This document shows, piece by piece, positions 25,526 to 31,690 of a DNA stretch of 31,690 bases (its first letter is position 1; the number at the start of each line of letters is the position of its first letter). Position numbers and translations under genes: made by a program. The notes beneath the pieces are model-generated. The model made no database searches and was not told where the DNA came from. It saw nothing but the letters and a program-made list of their open reading frames with translations. Source of the DNA: DATNFP01 sp035606335 (lineage in GTDB: Bacteria > Bacteroidota > Bacteroidia > Chitinophagales > Chitinophagaceae). The stretch lies in NCBI GenBank assembly GCA_035606335.1, contig DATNFP010000045.1:1-31690 (forward strand), in the 5' to 3' direction.

Positions 25526-26434
25526 ATGTTGAAGTTTAAATATGTATTAATTTTTAGTTTTATAATAGTATTTGCAACAGGAAGAATATTTGCTCAAAAC
25601 AGTATTGCCCCCGAGAATCTGGAAGCATTTCACTCCATGGAAGATTCTCTGCTTATCACGGCCGATTCCATGTACCATGCTTTCATTCCCGACGACCGCG
25701 AGATATATTGCCAGCGGTTCGTAAGACAGCTCGTTAAAACACTTAAAATTCCAAATTCCTTCGATTATTCTTTTGATAAGTTAAAAGATGTGGTCAATAT
25801 TATCTATCCGGAAGATAGAAGCTTTCGGATATTCAATTGGGACATCGCCCCGACTATGGTGACAAGGCGTTATTACGGCGCAGTTCAATCCCCTGGGGAA
25901 CAATTAAAATTATATCCGCTCATAGACTATACTGAAGAGCTTGGCAAGAAGGCCGAAGATAGTGTGCTCACCAATAGTAAATGGTATGGTGCATTATATT
26001 ATCGTATTATAGAACATGAAGCAAATGGTGAGAAACTATATACTCTTTTTGGATTAAACGCGGCAAACCCTATCAGTAATAAAAAGGTTCTCGACGTATT
26101 GTCGTTCACTTCTAATGGGGTAGAGTTTGGTGCTCCCATTTTTAATGTGGGTTCCGAAACCCAACCGGGACAGCGCATTGATCGTTTTATTATGGAGTAC
26201 AAGAAGGAAGTGGAAGCTTCTCTCAATTTCGATAGTAGCCTCGGTGTTATATTCTTCGACAAGCTGGTATCGCAGGTCAACGACCCCAATCGTAAATATA
26301 CTTATGTACCAAGTGGCGAGTATGATGGGTTTAAGTGGCATGACGACCAATGGAATTATGTACAGGACCTGATACCCGTACAAAACCTGAAAGATGGTGA
26401 AGCGCCCCAAGGCGACAAACCTGTCGACAAATAA
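25526..26434 (+). CDS. Secreted protein of unknown function
   Basis: The 302-residue protein has a signal peptide (to about residue 24, ending RIFAQ) and no lipobox or second membrane segment. The mature part has recurring features of an uncharacterised Bacteroidota family: SFRIFNWDIAP near 99, RRYYGAVQ near 115, SKWYGALYYRIIE near 152, YTLFGLNAANP and a C-terminal YVPSGEYDGFKW. The aromatic residues spaced through beta-rich stretches suggest an all-beta fold, but I cannot name one. It is transcribed away from the Fe-S operon, and the tRNA-Arg gene follows 68 bases downstream. Confidence 0.82.
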   Translation: MLKFKYVLIFSFIIVFATGRIFAQNSIAPENLEAFHSMEDSLLITADSMYHAFIPDDREIYCQRFVRQLVKTLKIPNSFDYSFDKLKDVVNIIYPEDRSFRIFNWDIAPTMVTRRYYGAVQSPGEQLKLYPLIDYTEELGKKAEDSVLTNSKWYGALYYRIIEHEANGEKLYTLFGLNAANPISNKKVLDVLSFTSNGVEFGAPIFNVGSETQPGQRIDRFIMEYKKEVEASLNFDSSLGVIFFDKLVSQVNDPNRKYTYVPSGEYDGFKWHDDQWNYVQDLIPVQNLKDGEAPQGDKPVDK

Positions 26435-26439
26435 TACTC

Positions 26440-26468
26440 TTTATTTTAGCACATTTTTTTTAGCTTTG
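26440..26468 (+). promoter_or_regulatory. Candidate promoter of tRNA-Arg
   Basis: TAGCTTTG at 26461-26468 is an exact -7 match, with TTTA at 26440-26443 as a near -33 element at 17 bases. It lies 34 bases before the mature tRNA 5' end. Confidence 0.55.
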
Positions 26469-26502
26469 CACCGCTTTAGAATCTAAACAAAGCTCCACTG
26501 AA

Positions 26503-26584
<82 letters not shown>

Positions 26585-26585
<1 letters not shown>

Positions 26586-26611
26586 AAAGCTACTGAAACT
26601 CAGTAGCTTTT
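26585..26611 (+). terminator. Terminator of tRNA-Arg
   Basis: A perfect 12-bp stem (26585-26596 and 26600-26611, arm AAAAGCTACTGA) has a 3-base loop and T-rich 3' side. It begins 9 bases after the tRNA. A collapsed remnant of it appears next to the second tRNA copy at 30625-30642. Confidence 0.8.
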
Positions 26612-26628
26612 GTTCTTTAATATTATCA

Positions 26629-26684
26629 CACCTATTTGGAACTTGTTCATTTTCAATAATAATTCATTCGAGTTCCATAAGGTG
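26629..26684. repeat. Interrupted inverted repeat next to the insertion border
   Basis: CACCT-ATT-TGGAACT (26629-26643) pairs with AGTTCCA-TA-AGGTG (26671-26684): 12 paired bases with a small internal loop, spaced by 27 bases. It lies just inside the left border of the insertion. No matching copy was seen at the right border, so it is more likely a binding site or RNA structure than an element end. Confidence 0.3.
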
Positions 26685-26854
26685 TTTCTTAGTAGATATT
26701 TAGTAGGAAATAGTTATCAACAATTAATAACCTCAAAACTAGTATTAACGGTAATCCTCATCTTGGATTGAACTTACAGCGATTCGGATACTTTTCCTTT
26801 AGCCCTCATTTAGACCTTTGTGATGTAAATAATAAAATATTTATATCGCTCAAA

Positions 26855-27847
26855 ATGGATAAAATCGAAAACCGACAAGAACAATTCACAAGGACTAATT
26901 TGCCTGTCTCTTTTTCATTTGACCCCGAAATAGCAATGGTGATAAATGAGCTTGCAAAGTTGGGTCCTGCACCCGTTTTTGAGCGGGGTGATTGGAAATC
27001 TGTTCGGGATAGTGGCAATGCCGGCTGGAAAAAATGGGCAGATGCTGCGCCCGATTATAATGACGTCAAAAAACATACATTTTTTACCAAAACACAAGAT
27101 GGTGCATTGATAGAACTACGATGGTACACAAAGGAGGGATCAAAACCAGGTTCTGCTGTTGTATATGCACATGGCGGCGGCATGATCCTGGCGAGTCTGG
27201 ATCTTTATGATTTTGTTATTTCCGAATATGTTTCAAAAACCGGCGTGCCATTCCTTGCCGTAGATTACAGACTCGCGCCGGAGTCAAAAGGAACTATGCT
27301 TGCAGAAGATGTATACTCTGGTATTTGCTGGCTTATTGCCTGCGGATCAGAACTTGAAGTAGATATCAACCGAATAGCTGTTATGGGTGATAGTGGTGGT
27401 GCTCCTACCGCCGGCGCTGCCATCCTCGCCCGGGATCGAAAAGTTACCATCGCCCATCAGCTACTTATCTATCCAATGCTTGACGACAGGAACTTGCAAC
27501 CAGACCCGTTTATCAAACCGTTTGCTACCTGGTCTTATGATCACAACTATACTGGATGGAATGCTGTTCTGGGCGGTGAAATAGGATCTGAAACGATATC
27601 GCCAATTATTGCCCCGGCACGTTTAAAAGATTTTGCTGGACTTCCACCTACTTATATTGAAACTGGAGAACTTGATATTTTTCGTGATGAAGATATTGCA
27701 TATGCCACGGGTCTGCTAAAAGCCGGTGTTCCGGTTGAACTGCATGTGCATACCGGTGCTCCTCATGGATATGACCGTATTGCTCCAAAGTCAAAACTAA
27801 CTCAACGAGCTATGAATGACAGACTACGTATTATACGATCTATATAG
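26855..27847 (+). CDS. HSL-family alpha/beta-hydrolase (esterase)
   Basis: I chose the ATG at 26855 (330 residues); the frame is open upstream to a TTG at 26768, but that stretch has no family character. HGGG at 106-109 is the oxyanion-hole motif of the hormone-sensitive-lipase family. Ser180 in GDSGG is the nucleophile, Asp274 (GELDIFRD) and His304 (APHGYD) complete the triad. The usual nucleophile motif is GDSAG; here Gly replaces Ala. No signal peptide is present, so the enzyme should be cytoplasmic, hydrolysing short-chain esters or similar. It is the first gene inside the tRNA-Arg insertion. The NTF2-like gene follows after 50 bases, probably in one operon. Confidence 0.93.
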   Translation: MDKIENRQEQFTRTNLPVSFSFDPEIAMVINELAKLGPAPVFERGDWKSVRDSGNAGWKKWADAAPDYNDVKKHTFFTKTQDGALIELRWYTKEGSKPGSAVVYAHGGGMILASLDLYDFVISEYVSKTGVPFLAVDYRLAPESKGTMLAEDVYSGICWLIACGSELEVDINRIAVMGDSGGAPTAGAAILARDRKVTIAHQLLIYPMLDDRNLQPDPFIKPFATWSYDHNYTGWNAVLGGEIGSETISPIIAPARLKDFAGLPPTYIETGELDIFRDEDIAYATGLLKAGVPVELHVHTGAPHGYDRIAPKSKLTQRAMNDRLRIIRSI

Positions 27848-27897
27848 AACGCAATCTATCAGGGGTTTATTTATCACTTAATCTAAAAAAAGGAAAA

Positions 27898-28329
27898 ATG
27901 AAAAACGTATCAGAAGAAAACGTAGAAAAGGATAAGAAAATTCTTTTCTCGATCGTTGAGGAAATGGCAGATTCAATGACCGGTGCACAAAGCACAAAAC
28001 ATTGGGCCAATGACGCTCTTTGGTTTGACATCCCTGCATTTGCTTCAAAAGGTGTAAAACCCGCAAAGGCAATGTTTGACAAAGTATTCGGTAATTTCAA
28101 GTGGTGCAAAGTTGGCATTCTCGAAAAGGAAATTACGGTGAACGGCAATATGGGTATTGTTTGCACTATCCAACAAGTAAATATCGAGCTCAAAAATGGC
28201 GACACAAAACATTCACTGGTGCGCCAGACTGATTGTTTTGAAAAACGTGACAATGAATGGCAATTAATTCACGAACATGCATCATTCCCTGCGGGTGGCG
28301 AATGGGATGGTAAAATTGTAACAGCTTAA
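27898..28329 (+). CDS. SnoaL/NTF2-like fold protein
   Basis: The 143-residue protein starts at an ATG preceded by an AAGGA-type ribosome site. It shows the cone-fold pattern of SnoaL-like proteins: helices with IVEEMADSMTG and HWANDALWFDIPAF, then strands ending QTDCFEKRDNEWQLIHEHASFP, a typical NTF2-like last strand pair. Such small proteins act as enzymes (isomerases, cyclases, hydrolases) or binding proteins; the substrate is unknown. It follows the esterase by 50 bases on the same strand and precedes an AraC-family regulator, so the three may form a small catabolic or detoxification unit. Confidence 0.85.
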   Translation: MKNVSEENVEKDKKILFSIVEEMADSMTGAQSTKHWANDALWFDIPAFASKGVKPAKAMFDKVFGNFKWCKVGILEKEITVNGNMGIVCTIQQVNIELKNGDTKHSLVRQTDCFEKRDNEWQLIHEHASFPAGGEWDGKIVTA

Positions 28330-28365
28330 TCAAACAGCCAGACCCACAACGAAATTCTAATTTTT

Positions 28366-28402
28366 ATGAGCATAGAGCTACAATGTGTAGCTTTATGCTC
28401 AT
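28366..28402 (+). terminator. Long hairpin between the NTF2-like gene and the AraC regulator
   Basis: A 17-bp inverted repeat with one mismatch (28366-28382 and 28386-28402, outer arm ATGAGCAT) has a 3-base loop. It lies 36 bases after the NTF2-like stop and 19 bases before the regulator start. The 3' side lacks a strong T-run, so it may be a weak terminator, or an operator for the regulator. Confidence 0.5.
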
Positions 28403-28421
28403 TTAGAAATTCGCAAACCTG

Positions 28422-29330
28422 ATGGGGAAACCGGCATATCAGCCTTATATGGTTAATTCAGTTTCACAATTGCATCAATTGTTGTCGTTGCCCAAACCAA
28501 TGCATCCGCTTATCAGTGTGATAGACTTAAAAGATATCAAACCTTCTGGCAAGGAAAGTATCATTTTCAATTTCTATTCGATCTGGCTTGAAAAGAACGT
28601 TGAAAGTAAATTAAGATACGGGCAGAATTATTTTGACTTTGATGAAGGGTCTATGATTTTCCTATCACCTGGCCAGGTAGTTTCCTCTGGCAACCATAAG
28701 CAAACAGAATATGGCTGGGGACTAGTTTTTCACCCTGATTTTATCCGGACTTATCAATTGGCGAAAACGATTAAAACATATGGATTTTTCTCCTATGCAA
28801 TTAACGAAGCACTGCACGTTTCAGAGAGCGAAGAAAAGGTTTTAAACGCCATCCTGGATAATATTGCAAACGAATACCGGGCAAGAATCGATGATTTTAG
28901 TCAGGATGTCATTATCGCCGAAATTGAATTGATGCTTCATTATTGCGACCGGTTTTACCATCGGCAGTTCCTTACGCGTAAGAGCATCAATCATGACCTG
29001 TTAACACAGGTTGAGGATCTTCTCACAGATTATTTCAACGATAATACGGCAATGGAATTGGGATTGCCGACGGTACAATATTTAGGAAAAAAACTCAATG
29101 TTTCTCCTGGATATTTAAGCGATATGCTGCGGACGCTTACTGGCCAAAGTGCCCAACAGCATATACACAATAAGATAATTGAGAAGGCAAAAGAGTTAAT
29201 TAGTGCTACCTCTTTAAGTGTCAACGAAATAGCATTTCAGCTTGGGTTTGAGTATGCACAGTCCTTTAATAAGTTTTTCAAGAATAAAACTGATATCTCT
29301 CCGTTGCAATACAGGAAGGGTTTTAATTAA
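28422..29330 (+). CDS. AraC family transcriptional regulator
   Basis: The 302-residue protein has an N-terminal cupin-like sensing region (about 40-110: FYSIWLEKN, FDEGSMIFLSPGQVV, WGLVFHPDF). The C-terminal AraC-type double helix-turn-helix covers about 205-300: VQYLGKKLNVSPGYLSDMLR is the first HTH, and SVNEIAFQLGFEYAQSFNKFFKNKTDISPLQYRK is the second with the family signature. The effector is probably a small molecule. Neighbouring esterase and NTF2-like genes on the same strand are natural targets. The long hairpin just before the start may be part of its control. Confidence 0.95.
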   Translation: MGKPAYQPYMVNSVSQLHQLLSLPKPMHPLISVIDLKDIKPSGKESIIFNFYSIWLEKNVESKLRYGQNYFDFDEGSMIFLSPGQVVSSGNHKQTEYGWGLVFHPDFIRTYQLAKTIKTYGFFSYAINEALHVSESEEKVLNAILDNIANEYRARIDDFSQDVIIAEIELMLHYCDRFYHRQFLTRKSINHDLLTQVEDLLTDYFNDNTAMELGLPTVQYLGKKLNVSPGYLSDMLRTLTGQSAQQHIHNKIIEKAKELISATSLSVNEIAFQLGFEYAQSFNKFFKNKTDISPLQYRKGFN

Positions 29331-29527
29331 TACTGTTGAGTAAAGAAGGTCATGCAGCTAATAGCTTCAAATTCTCCAATATTCGGTTTAGGATTTGTGG
29401 TTAGCAATGGTTCTTATTGTCAACTTTTGTAATTTTATTTAGTGTTAGTCAAAGGCCTATGATTCTGGTTCCGTCATTACTGCCAGCCCGCGAAACATTA
29501 GTTGAGCTAAGTGAAAAACAAACAGCC

Positions 29528-30535
29528 ATGAAATATAAAGGAATAACTTATGACGTCGGTACGGAATATACACCCAATGTTTTAACCAGAAGCGTCTTAA
29601 ACTTAGATATAGTTAAATCTGACATGGAAGCAATTAAAAATAAACTTAATTGCAATTCTATCAGAATTTATGGTAAAGAGCCTCAAAGACTGTTAGATGT
29701 TTCAGAGTTGGCTCTTCAATGTGGCCTGAATGTTTGGCTTTCTCCAAGACTAATTAACGAGAACATTGATAGTACATTAGCTTACTTAAAAAGTATTGCG
29801 ACAGAATTTGAAAAATTAAAGACAAGATATCAAGCTCAGGAATTAGTTTTTATTATTGGCGGTGAATTAACTATCGACATGAATAGTTTTGTTCAGGGGA
29901 ATACAATTTATGCCAGGATAAAAAATCTTACTACACCTCTTTTCTTTATTAAAAGTGCTTTAGGGATTAAGCCCGGATATCAAAAGTTATTTGACCGGTT
30001 TTTGAAAGATGCAGTTTCTTTAGTGAAAAAAGAATTTTCCGGTAAGGTAACTTATGCCAGTGCGATGTGGGAAAAAGTGGACTGGCGTGATTTCGATTTT
30101 GTCTCAATGAATTTATATAAAGCATCATTCAACAAATCTTTTTATAATCAAAAATTAAGAAAATTAGTAGCGATCGGAAAGCCTGTCGCAATAACTGAAT
30201 TTGGCTGTTGTTCATATGAAGGAGCTGACAAAAAAGGACCAATTGGATATGCGGTTCTTGATTCATCAAAAAACCCTCCTGAGTTTAGAGAAAAATGTGT
30301 CCGCAATGAAAAAGTGCAGGCAGATTACATAATAGACCTGCTTCAAACTTATGATAAGGAAAAGATTGCCGGAGCTTTTATTTTTGATTTTTATGCGCAA
30401 AAATTTACCTACAGCTATATTCCAGAAAATGATTACGACATGGCAAGCTTTGGTATAACGAAATCACTCGGCAATAATACATGGGAGCCCAAAGAAGCTT
30501 TTTATAAAATAGGAGCGTATTATAAAGAACAATAA
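29528..30535 (+). CDS. TIM-barrel glycosidase-like protein of unknown function
   Basis: I chose the ATG at 29528 (335 residues, MKYKGITYDVGTEY); the frame is open upstream to a TTG at 29417 with no family character. The protein looks like a clan-A glycoside-hydrolase barrel: NCNSIRIYG (strand), GLNVWLSPRL, VFIIGGELTID (possible acid/base Glu), VTYASAMWEKVDW, DFDFVSMNLY and KPVAITEFGCCSYEG (possible nucleophile Glu at the usual end-of-strand site), then AGAFIFDFY. There is no signal peptide, so it is cytoplasmic, odd for a polysaccharide hydrolase. From memory, similar proteins occur in Actinobacteria, some carrying an 'abortive infection' label; nothing visible in the sequence supports that label. 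It is the last gene of the tRNA-Arg insertion. Confidence 0.75.
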   Translation: MKYKGITYDVGTEYTPNVLTRSVLNLDIVKSDMEAIKNKLNCNSIRIYGKEPQRLLDVSELALQCGLNVWLSPRLINENIDSTLAYLKSIATEFEKLKTRYQAQELVFIIGGELTIDMNSFVQGNTIYARIKNLTTPLFFIKSALGIKPGYQKLFDRFLKDAVSLVKKEFSGKVTYASAMWEKVDWRDFDFVSMNLYKASFNKSFYNQKLRKLVAIGKPVAITEFGCCSYEGADKKGPIGYAVLDSSKNPPEFREKCVRNEKVQADYIIDLLQTYDKEKIAGAFIFDFYAQKFTYSYIPENDYDMASFGITKSLGNNTWEPKEAFYKIGAYYKEQ

Positions 30536-30559
30536 AAATCAATCGCTTACATCACCTGG

Positions 30560-30642
30560 CAATATGATGGAGCGTTCAAGCTGAGGGTCATTGGTTCTAA
30601 TTCAATCCGGATCACATAATATAGTAAAAGCCGCTTTTTTTT
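30560..30642 (+). pseudogene. Decayed tRNA-Arg(UCU) copy with collapsed terminator (attR-like)
   Basis: Bases 30578-30623 repeat the tRNA-Arg 3' half and 9 flanking bases with two mismatches, both in the T-arm (TTCTAATTC instead of TTCGAATCC). Upstream, ATGATGGAGCG at 30564-30574 is an eroded match to the D-arm (TGGATAGAGC); the anticodon stem 5' side is lost. Downstream, TAAAAGCCGCTTTT is what remains if the 12-bp terminator hairpin of the intact gene loses its centre. So the copy seems to have included tRNA and terminator before decay. It cannot fold as a tRNA. It marks the right border of the inserted block. Confidence 0.75.
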
Positions 30643-30764
30643 ATTTTTTCTAATTAGTTGATTTTAATAGCAATTGATTCTTCTATAGGATTTTTAATTG
30701 GTTTGTTGTGATTTCCTTTCAAATTTTCGGTAACTTAAGCTCAAACAACTAATCGACACCAGGC

Positions 30765-31275
30765 ATGAAAACGAAAGAACCAGGATCAGTAGATGAACAC
30801 AATTTATCGGAATTGGGTTCATCAATGAACACTGTACAAGTCGAACAAAAAAGCTATGAGATGCCACCCCGGGACGGGTTTACCATCACACACTTCCTTA
30901 CTGTTGCTGACATCGACCGATCGGCTCGCTTCTACGAAACGGTTTTCGGTGGTCGCATTCTGAGCACTGGCGATAGCAAAGGCGCGCCCGCGTACATTCA
31001 GATCGCGAATACATGGCTGCTTGTCAACGTCGGAGGCGGACCCGACTCCCGACAAACCCACGGTAACGCTCAGCACTCCTAATCCTGACAAGATCAACAG
31101 CTTTATGAATATCCGTGTTGCGGATATTAAAGCATGTTACGAATTATGGAAAAGCAGGGGAGCCGAGTTCATCACGGAGCCGATCCCTAAGTATGGCGAG
31201 ATCCGTTGCTACATCCGTGATCCGGACGGTTATATTATCGAGGTCGGACAGAGCACCGAACTTACTTACGGTTAA
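30765..31275 (+). pseudogene. VOC (glyoxalase/dioxygenase) family gene broken by a 1-base insertion
   Basis: The first part (30765-31082, or from an internal ATG at 30825) encodes a VOC start: DGFTITHFLTVADIDRSARF, then WLLVNVGGGP. The frame then shifts. The second part (frame ending at 31275) continues exactly where the family should: PTPDKPTVTLSTPNP, FMNIRVADIKACYELW, IRCYIRDPDGYIIEVGQ. Reading CC instead of CCC at 31041-31043 restores one continuous protein of about 170 residues. GC content over 30901-31020 is about 57%, far above the surrounding DNA, which points to recent transfer from a GC-rich donor. It could be a real pseudogene or a sequencing error in the C run. Confidence 0.85.
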
Positions 31276-31378
31276 TACTCGCCGTGGGATAAAGGAATGA
31301 GTATATTCGTTACTATGAAAAACATCATGGTCTTGGATTCAGCCTGTTCGAAAACTGCATCGCAGATATAAAGGAATA

Positions 31379-31573
31379 TTGATAGCTCCGATTGGTAATA
31401 TATCCAAGCATGGCAGCGGTGTACAGATAGGGCTTGTTAATTCATGGGCTAATTGTTCAGGGTTACAGATAGGCCTGCTTAACCAAAATGGCAAAAAGGT
31501 TACACCCATTTTTAGCTATCGGAGTCGTAAACACGCACTGAAGATGAATGAAAACGCGTTTGCAGTAGAATAA
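31379..31573 (+). pseudogene. Fragment of a surface-repeat protein (GLQIGLxN repeats)
   Basis: The frame (beginning only at TTG) encodes two copies of a repeat, SGVQIGLVNSW and SGLQIGLLNQN, then a short tail ending at 31573. Such GVQIGLxN repeats occur many times in longer beta-rich surface proteins of Bacteroidota and Leptospira. Here only the last two remain. There is no start codon with a signal peptide in frame; an ATG at 31315 lies in another frame and stops after 18 codons. It looks like the 3' remnant of a larger gene. It ends directly against the stop of the converging gene. Confidence 0.5.
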
Positions 31574-31690
31574 TTACTGCAAAACTATTTTCCTCACCAT
31601 ACGCATATTATCAGAGCTTACTTCAATAAAATAAATGCCACGCGCATAGTGTGATACATCAATCTGCTCTTTGATATAGCCTGCGGGCAT
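31574..31690 (-). CDS. C-terminus of a T9SS-secreted protein (runs off right edge)
   Basis: The last 38 residues are visible on the minus strand: IDVSHYARGIYFIEVSSDN then VRKIVLQ and a TAA stop. DVS-x-x-x-GIYF followed by KIVLQ is the end of a type A T9SS C-terminal sorting domain, nearly the same ending as in the M43 protease at 16680. The rest of the protein lies beyond the window, so its function is unknown; it should be an exported or cell-surface protein. Confidence 0.85.
   Translation of the reverse strand: MPAGYIKEQIDVSHYARGIYFIEVSSDNMRMVRKIVLQ

Noticed and set aside
26054..26410. Minus-strand frames antisense to the secreted protein at 25526
   Set aside because: The plus-strand gene has a signal peptide, a promoter and family-like motifs; the antisense frames have none.
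26768..26854. N-terminal extension of the esterase from a TTG
   Set aside because: The extension has no family character or signal peptide, and the ATG at 26855 gives a normal-length HSL enzyme.

Overview
The window looks like a chromosomal segment of an AT-rich Bacteroidota, most likely a Chitinophagaceae-type organism. The evidence is a SusC/SusD pair, lipoproteins with Bacteroidota-style signal peptides, type IX secretion (T9SS) C-terminal sorting domains on two proteins, the futalosine menaquinone enzyme MqnE, a Bacteroidota-style topoisomerase IV A subunit, and promoters of the TTTG / TAnnTTTG type in front of several genes. The genus cannot be named from the sequence alone.

Layout. 1-5275 (minus): a nutrient-uptake locus of SusC, SusD and the start of a LamG-type surface lipoprotein. 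5610-6817 (minus): a HAD phosphatase with its terminator, and an orphan fragment resembling phage structural proteins. 7149-10621 (plus): an accessory operon that I read as a Bacteroidota version of the Bacillus Sdp peptide-toxin system. It contains an SdpC-like toxin precursor, SdpA, SdpB, a membrane PH-domain protein, a DCC-type thiol oxidoreductase and a small membrane protein. 10881-11038 (minus): initiator tRNA with promoter and terminator. 11103-15497 (plus): Era GTPase, an ACC-deaminase-like PLP enzyme, a DedA protein, an MFS transporter and a thioredoxin-fold protein. 15532-21297 (minus): MqnE, translationally coupled to a secreted M43-type protease, then a bifunctional nuclease and topoisomerase IV subunit A. 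21500-22099 (plus): a secreted protein. 22110-25410 (minus): a four-gene operon led by a membrane iron-sulfur redox pair. 25526-26434 (plus): a secreted protein of unknown function.

26503-30640 is an accessory insertion. An intact tRNA-Arg(UCU) gene with its terminator lies on the left. A decayed copy of the tRNA 3' half and a collapsed terminator lie about 4 kb to the right. Between them are an HSL-type esterase, an NTF2-like protein, an AraC-family regulator and a TIM-barrel glycosidase-like protein, with no integrase. Just beyond lies a GC-rich VOC-family gene broken by a one-base insertion, then a fragment of a surface-repeat protein, then the C-terminus of a T9SS-secreted protein running off the edge.

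The most interesting part is the Sdp-like operon. The toxin precursor and both maturation proteins are recognisable, but the gene order (C-A-B) differs from Bacillus, no SdpI-type immunity gene is present, the toxin has no cysteines in its C-terminal half, and a hairpin separates the toxin gene from the maturation genes. The PH-domain membrane protein and the small membrane protein are candidates for a new kind of immunity factor.
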